From the NCBI GenBank assembly GCA_023213315.1, contig JAKCPI010011748.1, forward strand, positions 1-64,000: DNA of 64,000 bases, in the 5' to 3' direction. A program made the position numbers and the translations under genes. Below the pieces are notes generated by a model. The model saw nothing but the letters and a program-made list of their open reading frames with translations. It searched no databases and was not told where the DNA came from. How positions within the stretch are numbered: the first letter of the stretch is position 1; every line of letters starts with the position of its first letter. Shown in pieces: positions 10,310 through 21,769 of the stretch. This DNA is from Euborellia annulipes (taxonomy: Eukaryota; Arthropoda; Insecta; Dermaptera; Anisolabididae).

Positions 10310-10990
10310 ACCGATTTTTTGTGTTCGTTGATTCGGACCAGGGAATAAACGGGAAGGGACATCACGTAGTAAAAAAAATGGTGTGCCTAAAACACGGTCT
10401 ATTCCAGGCACCTTCAGCGCTCCCTAACAGCTTATACAAAACTACTTTGGTGGTGGGCGGCTGATTTAAAAATTCAAATTAAAGGTTTTCCTCCAGAATG
10501 TATATAATTATTTATTTATTCCCTGCTATTTATTACTAGTTTCTGATTTCTCGTCCAAATAAATCTTAATGATTCTAGTCCCAATGAATAAAATCGTTAG
10601 TGAAAGGTTTTTTTTCCTCCAGGAAAAATAAAAGGCATAAATAAAGTTCCAAGTTAAAATATATATTTATTAAAATAAAAAATTTGAAAGTAAACATTTT
10701 AAGCAAACATTATTTTTTTTTTAGAAAAATTCTAAAAAAAAAAATATTCAATATTATTAGAGGAATTTTTAATCATAGACCAAAAAATTCCTCTAATAAT
10801 ATTTCCAACCACAAAAACTTTAATAAATATACAATATAATTATAAACATACATATATAAAAGACCAAAAATTACAAGTTAAAATATAACAAAAGCATATA
10901 ATTTTTCCACCAAACTTCCAATAAAAAAAAATAATATTATGGATGTCGTGTGTGTATATATATACATGTACATGTATATAGACAAACGAA
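10310..10990. other. AT-rich intergenic sequence, no gene seen
   Basis: The stretch holds a small hairpin at about 10750-10805, where ATATTATTAGAGGAATTTTT pairs with AAAATTCCTCTAATAATATT, and otherwise only AT-rich sequence. A TATATACATG repeat lies near 10955. Confidence 0.35.
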
Positions 10991-10991
10991 C

Positions 10992-11087
10992 CTCATTTTG
11001 ATGTTTGAAGAATTATTAAGCAAATTATAACGTATCCCTTGATTAAACACCTTTTTCAAATGGTCGAAATGAGTTGTCACTTGAGTC
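10992..11087 (-). CDS. Candidate exon upstream of the zinc-finger exons
   Basis: On the minus strand TTACATTTTTTATAG precedes a 96-base open segment reading TQVTTHFDHLKKVFNQGIRY and onward, ending at ATGAG|GTTCGT. It resembles the segment at 12977-13038 (THFGHLQTSVKGRIKF). The phase is 2 to 2, which does not fit the phase-1 start of the 10022-10162 exon. Either an exon between them is missing or this is not part of that gene. Confidence 0.3.
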
Positions 11088-11227
11088 CTATAAAAAATGT
11101 AAAAGCAAAAAAATATTTTTATATATGCCAAAACAATTAATCAAAGAATAAAATAAATTCTAATAAATACAATATATTACAAAATATTTAAAATGACCAA
11201 CAAAAAAAATATATTGTATATTAGAAA

Positions 11228-12946
11228 TTTACCGCCTAATTCATAAAAGAGTATTTGAAAAGCTTTTTAACTAATCAATTGTTAAACGATAATATGTATT
11301 TAAGTAAACTTTCTATTCATAAACACATTTAAACGGTAGATTAACTAATATGAAATTTAAGAATATTAAGTTTGGCAACATGGCAAAAACCTACGTCATT
11401 TTGCAAAATTCGTTGCATTAAGCTGACATCTGGCGGAGATTGAGAAATATATTTATCGATTTATATGTCAAACTAATTTGTTTTGACCGTTTTTAATAAG
11501 ATCCTTATAGAATTAATACAAATAATTGGACAAATCAACATTATTGTCATTTAAATGAATATGGAAAAATAAGAAAAATTTAATATTATGAAAAATAAGA
11601 AAAAGAAGCCAAAATTTGACTGAGTAAGAAAAGATAAAAATATTTTTGCCATAGCCACTGCTTTTGGTTTATTTTAATCAAAAAAAAAAATTTATTTCAG
11701 CAATTACTTATGTCTTTAAATTAAAACAAAATAAAAAACAGATTTGAACGCGAGTAAAGAAAAACAGACAAAATGAAAATAAATATAAATGTCAGAGGTT
11801 AGTTTTTTCAAAATATTACTTTTTCAATAAATCATTTAATTTCATTTGGACTAGATACTAATAAGCACACCCCTTTTTTCAGTTTCAATGCATTCTCCAA
11901 AGGAACTGAAAGGAATTTAAATCAATTAAAAGCCATAAAAATAAGCTAAATAAAAATACAATTGTATTATTTCTTAAGTTTGATTTAATGAAAATTAAAT
12001 ATGTTTAAATATCAAATATCAATCAATCAATTAAATATGTTTGAATTTCTATCAAATATTGAAACTCAAATGTATTGTAACTAATAATAGTAACAGATTT
12101 TAAGATCTTAAAGGATTTTTTCTTTTTTTAAATAATTTTCTCCCAGGCATAATCCTTTTATCTATTTGATAGGCCATATTCAGGGCCGCAGACAGGGGGG
12201 GAAGGGGCAGGGGGGCTATAACCCCGAGGCCCGGGCCCTTTGCGCTCCAACCTTAAAATTCTAATAAAAAAATAATTTTGATAGTTAAAATTTCAATTAA
12301 AAAAAATCATTTTCTTGAATTTTTTTTCCTGAAGGGGCCCGGGCCCTTTGAGCTCAAAAAACTCAAATTTTGAAAAATTTTTAAATAACTTTTTTATTTA
12401 AATAAATATTGTAAGCTAAGCTTATGTATAACTGTTTTAAAAATTGTGTAAAAAATTTTTGGCATGAAGGCCACAATAGCCTTTTACATACCTAAAAAAA
12501 TCTTAATGGGTGAGGGGGGGGGGCCCGTATTATTAAGTAGCCCCGGGGCCCGTCAAGTCTGTCTGCGGCCCTGGCCATATTCATAATATTGCATATTGTA
12601 TTTATCGTTTCAATACTTTGCATTATTCTGAAAATATTAATTCATCAAGATTAATAATTTGTTCATGAAAAAACATATAATACATTTGAATATTTACTTA
12701 CGTTTATTTTTATTAAAAGCCTATGATACTATAGGCTATTTCAAATGTCAAGTTGTTGTGATCGAAAATTTTGAGGTTACAAAATGTTTATTAGTGAGCT
12801 TAAACAAGGGGTCTCGCCTGTCTAGTTAAAATAGGAATTTAAACTAGTATTTAGGCCTAAAATATGTTTATGAATTAAGATTTTGCTAAAATGCTTTTCA
12901 AATTCTCTTTAAACATTGTTTAAGGTTTTATGAATTAGGCGGTAAA
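11228..12946. mobile_element. 1.7-kb element with perfect terminal inverted repeats
   Basis: TTTACCGCCTAATTCATAAA at 11228 is perfectly mirrored at the other end, finishing at 12946, and the similarity continues imperfectly for about 100 bases inward (TTTGAAAAGC...). It encodes no visible transposase and carries a hAT MITE at 12181-12573. The target duplication is unclear. Confidence 0.55.
12181..12573. mobile_element. hAT-type MITE with 8-bp target duplication
   Basis: The ends CAGGGCCGCAGACAG and CTGTCTGCGGCCCTG are inverted repeats, and GCCATATT flanks both sides (12173-12180 and 12574-12581). An 8-bp duplication and a CAGGG start are hAT hallmarks. The 393-bp body is non-coding with GC-rich ends. 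Confidence 0.85.
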
Positions 12947-12976
12947 TAAATTGAGCAAAAAAACAAACAAACAAAC

Positions 12977-13038
12977 CTGAATTTGATTCTGCCTTTGACA
13001 CTTGTTTGCAAATGGCCGAAATGTGTTTTGCAGGCAAC
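12977..13038 (-). pseudogene. Exon-like paralogue of the 10992-11087 segment
   Basis: The minus strand reads QVACKTHFGHLQTSVKGRIK in one frame, ends at TTCAG|GTTTGT, and matches the end and donor of the 10992-11087 segment in DNA as well. The acceptor side lacks a pyrimidine tract. It is probably a duplicated, decayed exon. Confidence 0.25.
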
Positions 13039-13189
13039 CTGATTCTTGGTGGCTCTTCTGCGCATGCGCAAGATCCAAATCAGGCGACACTAGCAGCCTC
13101 TGTACTAGACTACAGAAACTTTCATTCTGAACATAGGAACAATATATCAAAAAGCACTCCAAATTCTTCCATTGACTTGTCCCCCCCAT

Positions 13190-13270
13190 GATTCGGACTG
13201 AGAGGGGTCTTTTTGTTTGCCCTATATAATATTTGTTGCAATCAGTGCACTCTATACAATACACACTATT
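13190..13270 (-). pseudogene. PLE GIY-YIG fragment
   Basis: The minus-strand frame reads YCIECTDCNKYYIGQTKRPL, the first half of a PLE GIY-YIG domain with the conserved C-x2-C and YIGQT. The frame then runs into unrelated sequence. It is a broken piece with no intact element around it. Confidence 0.6.
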
Positions 13271-13404
13271 TTTTGTTCTATTGTTGGTGTTCGGACTTTA
13301 TAATAATAAAGTCCTATCATGTTATTTTGAGGCTTCATAACCAACACCTATATCCCACTTTTCTTACAAAAGGGACTGGTGTGACAGCGCTCTCACAAGC
13401 ATGC

Positions 13405-13565
13405 TCACAATTTGGGCCACACATGGGACTTCAACAATGTTAGAATATTAATAACAGAAAAAGACCGTAAAAAACGCGAATTTTTAGAAAAATGCCACAT
13501 ATACCTCAACATCGAAAGGGCGGTTAACCACCAAAGGGACTTGGAGGGGGCTAAATTTACATTTT
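13405..13565 (+). pseudogene. PLE GIY-YIG C-terminal fragment
   Basis: The plus strand reads GHTWDFNNVRILITEKDRKK and onward to ...NHQRDLEGAKF, the usual second half of a PLE GIY-YIG domain (H...W.F....I...., R..E, N near the end). It lies head-to-head with the fragment at 13190-13270, so the two halves were inverted relative to each other. Confidence 0.55.
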
Positions 13566-13744
13566 GTATCATTTTTTAAATAAAAGTAAACAGCTTGCCT
13601 GTCATTGAGCATCGAGTTTTGCGCATTTTTCATCATTTATAAAGAAACCTTATGCGCATCTTCCTCTCTCCCCCCGCCTTCCTCTTTTATATATGTTAAA
13701 ATAAAAAGTCGTCTCATTCATTGCTGGTAATTTGCCTATTTTAA

Positions 13745-14192
13745 GAACATCGCTATGAGAATGGAATGTTACTATAGCAACCATTTCTCTTATCTTTCTT
13801 TAAAGTACAAGAGTAAAGTGGTCTTCAGAATATACTTTTGAAAGAGCATCTAAAAAATGATTAATTTTTGAGCTTTAATCAAAATCGTTAGAGCGAATTT
13901 TGATTAAATCGAAAAAAAAAAAACTGAAAAACTGCATCAGTAAAATATTACTAGTACTTTTTGGCCGATTTGATCAAAAGCTTATTTTCATGCCTTAGGT
14001 AGGGAGCCTTAACTTAAATATAAAATTTCAACGTCCTAGCTCAATTCCTTCATGCTTAAAACTTGAACCCAGTGACAGACACAGACAGACAGACCATGTC
14101 ACGAAAACCACTTTTTTGGAATCAGGGGACCTCAAAACGTGAAGATCCATCAAAATCTCGACATCGAATTTTTGACATGAATCCAATACTTA
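13745..14192 (-). repeat. Family A repeat copy
   Basis: Shares the GGTTGCTATAGTAACA-like block, the AGTACTAGTAA-type palindrome, the TCTGTCTG run and CCAATACTT end with the other family A copies. The 3' hairpin is missing. Confidence 0.7.
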
Positions 14193-14199
14193 TAATTAA

Positions 14200-16540
14200 A
14201 TTATTTTTAACATTTAAAATTATTTTAACCTAGATTATGTGATTATAAAATCTATTTCGGACAGAATAGTTTCCAATTTGTCCTAATGGCCAAAAGATAT
14301 TTCAATTAGCTTATCTGATTCTATTTCATTACTTTCTATTTAAAAGCCAATAAGTAATCAGTTCTAAATTTAAAATAATATTTTGACTAATGCGAATTCG
14401 TCATTTCTTTTCGAAATCGTGAAAAAATTTAATTCATACAGTATGAGTAAGTTAAGTATAATTAACTTTTTGACTTTTACTAACAACAATAAATAATACC
14501 ACTTTCAAATTCATAATTTCTTTGCATATAGAATAAAATAGGAATAGTATAAACTCAATGTCTAAGCGAAAATGTAGACGAAACTTGTTTAGCTAGTTTA
14601 TCCGCATTATTCGAATATTTTTATTATTTTTTTACTCTGAGTTATAATACCGTTATTTTATTTTTAGCTTTCATATTATATTAAAAAAAAATTAAAAAAT
14701 TTGCATAATTTTTTTTATATTTTATTACTATAAATATGATAATCCATTGTGATTATGCAAAGATCCAATTATAGTATTAAAGTTAAATTAATAGGCTATA
14801 TTTTGAGTTTTGATTAGTTACTATCAATATATAAAATTTATTATGATTAAAAAAATATTGATTCAGACATAAATATACTATCCCCAAATAATGTATCTGC
14901 ACAGTGAAGCCTTTGAATTTCCATTAATGATTATTTTTAGTTTTAAATTTAAATGTAAAAATTTGTCCAGTATTTGTATTAAGATGGCATTCTGACTGTT
15001 GAAATACGTCGTCTTTTGCTAATAAATAATATATTGAAACACAAACCTAGTGTTTTTTTTTTTAATTTATAATAATTTACATGATTAAATCATAATGTTT
15101 GAACCTAAGGTAACAATTTCATATTTAAATTGTGTAAAAAAATTCATTCAAAATACGAACTGAATTTTTTTTTTTAGGTAAAATAGGCTACTATTTGTAA
15201 AAGCTAAGTAAGAGAGGACAGAGGAGAGAAAACATGCTTGGAGAGAGAGAGTGCCTTTAATCTAGGCAACCAACACACAAGGCATGTAATTTACTTATAG
15301 AGGCAAAATTTTTCATAATTAATTAAACTTTTCAAAAAATTAATTAATTAATTTAGGGAAATAGATACTTATATGGGATTAAAAAATTATATTTTTCAAA
15401 TTGGGATAGATAGGTTTTCTGCTAGAGATGAAATATTTTGCTGAATTTTCTACAATATCAATTATAAAACGTTGCCGAGACTAATCAGAGTCTCATTTTT
15501 AAATATTGGTGACTGTCATTTTGGAGAATTTTTTGACTTTCTTGCTAAAATATCTTTTAAAAGATTTCTGCAGAAACGTTTGATTTTATGTTTAACGTAT
15601 TCCTCGGAAGTGAATTGATGAAAATGTAAGTTTTTTTTTGTTGCATCTATTGCAGGAGTGGCTATATAATTCAATATGTGTGCGTTTCGTCGATATTCCC
15701 CATAGACTACATGTTAAATTTCAATTTTTTAAAAATTAATTACTCTATAGCCGTTCAAAATGCTTCGAAATTTTATTTTATACGTATGTGATAGTGATTT
15801 AACATATTAAAAATTAGCTTTTAATCTAACAACGTGCTTTAATGTCCAAACAACCTTAAGAAATATAAAACTATTATAAATTAAAAATTTGGAAAAGAAA
15901 TGGTCATATCGAGTTTATAATTTATGGAACAAATAATTTTCAAACAAATTCTGAAGAATATAAAATTTAAACTGCATTTTTCCCTTTATTAGGAAGAAAA
16001 AAAAAATACTTTCATTATAAAGTCATTGACCTAACTAAATTTTTTAATTATCAAACAACCTAGTGAAATGAGAATTGGTCAAGGTTGAGCATCCTAACTA
16101 ACATAGTGAGAGAAAGAGAGAGAGAAATAAGGAAGTGAACTTGATTCCTTCAGAAGGACCTTTTCTTTCTTTGCACGCACACCGGAAATGAATTTTTCTA
16201 AGTCTCGCAACAGTTGCTCACAATCTGAGACCGCAAAGCAAAAACCATTCGTTTTTTAGTCAAAATAAACCTTGAATCATTTTTATTTAATTATCCAATA
16301 TTTATTATCGTTAAATATAGTAATTTCAAATAATAAATTTAAAGGTCATTGATTAAATGCTATTCAAATTTTTATATTTCTTAGATAATCATAAAAGAGG
16401 GAATTTGTGGTAAAAAAAAATATTAAAAGAGTAATTAAATAAAAAAAAAAAAAAAAATGGAACAAGAACAGACCGTTTGATGAAGAATTTTTTTTAAATT
16501 AAATATTAATGAAATTATCTATCATCTGCCAGAGCTCCAA
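14200..16540. other. AT-rich intergenic sequence
   Basis: No gene, RNA gene or element end is recognised. Only AT-rich DNA with short GA runs (about 15239-15250 and 16107-16124) is visible. Confidence 0.4.
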
Positions 16541-16564
16541 AAATTAAACGTTTTTGACTAAAAC

Positions 16565-16825
16565 TGTTTGTTTTGCTCAATCGGTGTGCATTGACATTGG
16601 ACAAAATGTTCTGCCATTGAGCAAAAAATGCCAACGCACACCGATTAGGCAAAAATGCTCAATGACAAAACATTTTGCCTAATCGGTGTGCGTTGGCATT
16701 GAGCAAAACGTTTTGCTCAATGCCAATCCACAGCGATTGAGCAAAACGCTCAATGGCAAAACATTTTGTTCAATGATGTCGAATCATGCTCAATTGTGTT
16801 TTGTCTCCTCGGTGTGCGTTGACCC
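16565..16825. repeat. Cluster of alternating inverted ~35-bp units
   Basis: Variants of TTTTGCTCAATCGGTGTGCG alternate with their reverse complements (for example CGCACACCGATTAGGCAAAA) at least six times. TTTGCC/GGCAAA and TGAGCAAAACGTTTTGCTCA palindromes lie between them. The array can fold in several alternative ways. It has no coding signal. Confidence 0.65.
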
Positions 16826-17195
16826 ATAGAAAAGCATTGAAAAAACAGTTTTAGGCACGGTCAAAAACTTTTTGTCCGTTCAAGTTACCCCAGACATTGT
16901 TTCTTTTTTCATGAAATTTAAATTTTTTTCTGATATCTGTCGACAAACCTTTCTTAATTTCTTAGCCAAATTTCAAAGTCAAGATTTTTATGTAAAACAT
17001 AAAAGATAGAAAATAATTGAACAATCCCATGATTTGTCGAGATTTCTTTTAAATATGAAATGAGGTTTTTGTCTTATGATCAAATAAATATTCGACGAGG
17101 AAGGCCAAAATTTCTTAAAGAAAAAGTTTTGGTCCTTCTAAAAGTAGATAAAAAAATCTCTCTATTCTAATTTATTAGGTATTCATATTTTGACG

Positions 17196-17265
17196 GATCA
17201 CAATACTAAATTTTATTTAATATCAATTTTTAATATATTAAATAAAATTTAGTATTGAGATCCGT
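17196..17265. repeat. Near-perfect snapback palindrome
   Basis: ATACTAAATTTTATTTAATA on the left is mirrored on the right, with GGATC/GATCC outside. The arms are about 28 bases with a short AT-rich loop. Confidence 0.6.
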
Positions 17266-17764
17266 GGAAGGACAGAGATAAAATTTATCCAATTCTTCAG
17301 AAGGTTTGAAAAGACTAATTAACTAAAAACGTTCATGGATCATTTATTCATTCCCAGACTAAAAATTCCTTTTGTTTTAATAATAACGTAGAGTCACGGA
17401 CAAAGGAACGCGGTTCAAACTCCCATTGATGGTATTTTAATTCAATTATAAAAAAAAAAAAAAAAACGAAAATTGAAAACTCATCGAGCGGTTGCTAACG
17501 CCTTCAAATACGAAATGCTTTTCGAGTTATAGTATATTTCTGTTTTTCTCAATTTTCGTTGGAAAATGTTTGAAGAGGCCTGAATTAATAAAACTGCGAG
17601 TTGAGAAAATATTGATAAGGTATAATAATTCAAAAAGGAATATAAAGACATACCTTGAATCTACTATAGGCTATATATTCAATAAATTCTTAAAACCTGA
17701 AAAATACACTGACAGTAAGACAATTTTTGTTTTTTTATTTAAATTTCCCTTTTCTGCTTCTGAG

Positions 17765-17850
17765 AATTGGATAACAATCAATTGAAATAAATATGGACGG
17801 GGACTAAATGGTCTGAGATGCCGAAAATGACCTTAAACTAATTTAAAAAA
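17765..17850 (+). mobile_element. SINE tail fragment (type 3)
   Basis: CAATTGAAATAAATATGGAC followed by GGGGACTAAATGGTCTGAGA and TGCCGAAAATGACCTTAAA is the 3' half of the type 3 SINE. The tRNA-like head is absent. Confidence 0.55.
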
Positions 17851-18399
17851 ACCTGACTACAAGGCTTACACATAAGCTTACTCATGTGTTCGTAAGAGAA
17901 AATAGCTCAATATGCAATCATTGCCGGTGCAATTTAACCATTAATCATATAAAAGTCCCACCTATCAAGTCTCCAGAGATATATTTAAACAAATGATTAA
18001 TAAAAAAACATTTTTGAAAAAATATGCAGATTATATACAAGGCTGGAATAACTAGAATGATAGGATAGGAGAATAAATGCGTAAACACGACCAGCGGTAG
18101 GGACATGGACTATCTGTTTAGGAAATACGGTGCGATCAAGAGGATCATAGGCAAGATGACAAATCACATAATTAAATTTCAGAAAAAAAACTGTTGCTAA
18201 ATAATGGACGTCAGATAGAGCGATACTTGCTGGTTGATTATTTATTCTCCAACACCATCACTTTGGAATAATATTTTGAAAACCTCATCGATTTTCTAAA
18301 GAAATATATCATGAAAAATGAAATAAAGAAAACGAAAAATAAAAGAGAAATAAGACAAAATAAATTATAGTATTGACTCAATGTAATAATTAATTTACT

Positions 18400-18615
18400 C
18401 CCCCTTCCCTGTGGCCGAGAGGTTAGTGAAGTAGACAAATGTCAATATTGAAAATCTAAAAGCCAAGTGGTGTGGGATCGGCAGTTCAATGAATATTTTT
18501 TCAAATCATTTGGATAGTAAATAAATATGCCTAGACCGAATAGATATAGTAATTAATAATAAGTATCGTTTAAAGTCTAAATGGCCTCAGATGCCGAAAA
18601 AAATTTACCATTGAG
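18400..18615 (+). mobile_element. tRNA-derived SINE, type 2
   Basis: The head CCCTGTGGCCGAGAGGTTAG resembles the A-box region of a tRNA-Ser/Leu, with the long variable-arm region typical of those tRNAs. A B-box-like GTGGGATCGGCAG is degraded. The tail AAATGGCCTCAGATGCCGAA is shared with the other SINE types. Confidence 0.65.
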
Positions 18616-18660
18616 GCCAAAAAAATCCTAAAATAATTTTTAGCTTATTAATGAATATTA

Positions 18661-19011
18661 GAGGTCGTCCACATATTACGTAACTCGTTAGGGGGAGGGA
18701 GGGGTCTGGACAAAACGTTACTACTTGTGACATGGGGGACCCGGGGGTTTCTCTAAGTATGACATAACAATTCAAAGTTGAATTTATAAAATTTTTTGAA
18801 AAAAAAGTCGAACATGGGAAAATGGAGGGATTATTTTTATCACAAGGAAAAATTTATTAAAAAAAAAAAAAGGTAAAATGTTATGAATTTTGTATAAGAA
18901 ATGTTGTGACCTAATATTTGTAGGGGGGGGTTTGTTTGTATGTGACTAACTGTGACATGGGGGGACTAGAAAATCGTCCCAAAAGGCGTTACCTAATATA
19001 TGAACGACCCC
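18661..19011. mobile_element. Harbinger-type MITE with TTA target duplication
   Basis: GAGGTCGTCCACATATTACG at the left and its mirror ending GAACGACCCC at 19011 are inverted repeats. TTA flanks both sides (18658-18660 and 19012-19014), the 3-bp TWA duplication of PIF/Harbinger elements. The 351-bp body is non-coding. Confidence 0.75.
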
Positions 19012-19014
19012 TTA

Positions 19015-19240
19015 TATGATTGGCAGATTTTTTTTGGCAATAGGTATCATTTTCTTTACACCCTGTAGCATAGGGACTTGGTTCGTTCAAGCATGTTGCG
19101 TGAAATTCGTGCACGCAATCTGCACGCACACACACCAATGCATTTGTACAATATTCTTTATAACTAGTTATTAAGGAATCGTTTCGATGGATACAATAGA
19201 CCTCTCTATAATAGAGCATTTTAAATTTTTGTAAAAGCAA
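19015..19240 (-). CDS. Candidate Cys-rich exon, cut by a MITE
   Basis: On the minus strand CTATTATAG precedes an open frame reading VYCIHRNDSLITSYKEYC and onward to ...VCVRADCVHEFHATCL and ...GCKENDTYC. There are seven cysteines and an HATC spacing in about 60 residues, which suggests a small zinc-binding (PHD-like) or secreted Cys-rich domain. The Harbinger MITE lies directly at its 3' end, and no donor is seen before it. The frame also stays open if the MITE is skipped. I do not recognise the protein. Confidence 0.3.
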
Positions 19241-19279
19241 AAAAATGAATCTATCTTTTTTTTTCGTTTTCACAAATTA

Positions 19280-20075
19280 ATGGTTAATTATCTTTAAGCG
19301 TAAGTTTTTTTTTGCTTTTCAAGCTTGTTTATTTTATTTTCAGAATCTTTTTATTATTTTTCATATTCATTAAAACGTTTTTTATTTGAAAAAGTTTTTC
19401 TTATCAAAAAAATTTTTTTTTTTTTCAATTAGAATTTAGACAATTAAAGCTTGGTATTTAATTATGGTGTGAAAATTGGCAAAAAGTTGAGGTTTTTGTT
19501 TAATTAATTAAATTTTTGAAATCCAAGAGATACAATTTAATTATTTCAACTTTTTCAACTTTATATATAAGTTATATTGTAAAAACTGAGCGTTGAAAGA
19601 CCGAAGTCAAAGGCCGGAAAATAAAGACAAAAACCTTATTGAACTAAAATGTATAATGCATACATTTATTGGTTTTGTTTTCTAAAAAGTAAGAAAATCA
19701 ATCGGCCCGCTATTTTCATTAATTGCTCCAGAACTGTAAAAATCAATACTGAGATCAAGAATTGGTCATTTGAGTTGCCTACCTTCTGGAAAACAAAAAA
19801 TAAAAAATTTCTGAAAATTAGAACGTAGGGCCATCCTAATGAAACCCGACAACATTGGATTTTACAATCTAAATAAAAATTTTGACTATCATTTATGTAG
19901 TCTATCAGGTCTATTCTCTAAAAACAGACGTTAAAATTCAAAATAAACAAATGGGTGTTAAAAAGTAATGTTAAAACAATCAGCGTTAAAAAACAATCTC
20001 TAAGTCAAATTTTATTTCCCCTTCCATTGGGCCACAAATTATATTGTAAATTTTTATCTATTTAATAAAAAAAGT
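19280..20075. other. AT-rich intergenic sequence
   Basis: No coding signal or element is recognised. Confidence 0.4.
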
Positions 20076-20077
20076 TT

Positions 20078-20233
20078 TTATTTTCTCTTACATCTAAATG
20101 TTAATGTTTGCATTCATGTAAAAAATTTGATGAGATTTTGATGGAAATACACGTTTTGAGACCTTCTGAGTCCAAAAAAAGTGGATCCCGCAAAATGTTA
20201 CATTTATCTGTGCGACCAGTCACACCAGATTTA
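20078..20233 (+). repeat. Family A repeat, short copy
   Basis: TTTTCTCTTACATC, TACACGTTTTGAGACC and the terminal GACCAGTCACACCAGATTT mark the two ends of family A. The middle is deleted. Confidence 0.6.
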
Positions 20234-20239
20234 TTTTAT

Positions 20240-21250
20240 TTATAAAAAATAAAATAAACTTGGTGATTGCTTTAGGTTTGATTTGTAAATATGATGTAAC
20301 GCTTTATAAAGTTGATAACTCAATAGAGATTATTTTTCTATAATTTAATGAAATTTTCAGTTTTTTATAATATTAAAATAAATATTTAATATAATAACTC
20401 AATGTAATAGATTTTTGTAGTTTATTTAATTTAATCAAATAAAAGAACACACATAAAGGTGGTGGTTGTTTGGTTTGAAAAAAATCTAAAATTCCATCCA
20501 TTCAATTATTTATTGTTTCTTATTCAAATATTTATATAGTAATTATCTCATTTTATATATTTTTATTTAAAACCTAAAGCGTATTATTTTTTGTGGCCAA
20601 ACGAAAATATTTGCAATAATTGACATTTATTTTAAACAAAAGATTTATGGTTGTTTGTAAGGTATTGAAAAAGAAATGGGATAGGGAGAGAGAAGAAAAA
20701 AATACCGTTTTTGGCAAGGAGAGGAATTACGATGTCGCCAATACGAAAAAAACACATGAGGATTCCTGAAAAGATCTGTCTATTTAATTTTTGGTTTTAA
20801 GGATAACAATAAGCTCAGTTAAAAGAAAAAAACAACATTATCTTTTTAAATTTACTTGCTATGTCAAGTCTTAAAAACTTGTCTATTTCAATTTGGACGA
20901 GAAGCAAACAAACAACGAGATAAGTAATCGGGGTATTTTGTTTCGAGGCGCCAGAAATGGAAAACACGCGAACACCCTGGGAAGGGGACAAGTAAAAATT
21001 TTAAATTACATTTAATATATTTGGCTACTATAGTAGTAATAAAAAGAAAAAATCAATACAATTTTCATATCTGATTATCAAGCTTCCCAGGGGATATTCG
21101 TTTGGGCTGAGCTTGTCATGAGATTACAAAAGGACATCATCCCTGGGGGATCTCTCTGTCGACATAGTGTGGACAGCCATGGGGTCTGCTTTTAATAGAA
21201 CGGAGTGGGGATCAATTACTGACATATACCCACAATTTGTAATATTGTAA
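20240..21250. other. AT-rich intergenic sequence
   Basis: No gene or element end was recognised. Confidence 0.4.
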
Positions 21251-21251
21251 T

Positions 21252-21540
21252 ATTTTTTACTTTCTCGTATAGAATATAAAGAGAAAGTATTGTAATCGTA
21301 AAAAAATTCGACTTCGAGATTTTGATGTTTCTCCACGTTTTAGACCTCGCTGAGTCCAAAAAAACCATTTTGGTCATTATGCCTGTGTGTCCGTGTATGT
21401 GTGTGTGGGGGGGGGGGGGTGAACACGATTGCTTAAAAACCAGAGCAGCCAGATCGATGAAATTTGGTATATGCTCCTTGCACTAAAATTGTAGATTTCT
21501 ATTAACTTTTGGAGTAAATTCGTCACTCTAATACTTTACC
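21252..21540 (+). repeat. Diverged relative of family A
   Basis: TTTACTTTCTCGTATAG, GAGAAAGTATTGTAATCG, CGAGATTTTGATG and CTGAGTCCAAAA follow the family A order. The later part (GATCGATGAAATTTGGTATA) differs from the other copies, so this may be a sister family. Confidence 0.5.
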
Positions 21541-21549
21541 TAAAAAGTT

Positions 21550-21765
21550 TTTTCCCCCGTGACCGAGAGGGTAGAGTTGTTGACAAATGACAATAAGAAA
21601 GTCTTAAAGTCAAGGGGGGCGGGTTCGGATCCCAGGCAATCCGATTAATTTATTTAAATCATTTCTTTACCAAATGGCATAAATAAATGTGCCTGGACCC
21701 CTTAAATATATTGTATCGAAAATAATGTGTATCGTTAAAGTCTATAAGGCTTAAGTTATCGAAAA
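21550..21765 (+). mobile_element. tRNA-derived SINE, type 2
   Basis: CCCGTGACCGAGAGGGTAG is the head, GGGCGGGTTCGGATCCC a good B-box, and TTAAAGTCTATAAGGCTTAA with GTTATCGAAAAG the tail. It is the best type 2 copy in the window. Confidence 0.7.
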
Positions 21766-21769
21766 GTAA

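Noticed and set aside
16565..16825. CRISPR-like array
   Set aside because: Units alternate in direction and have no regular spacers, and the sequence is eukaryotic.
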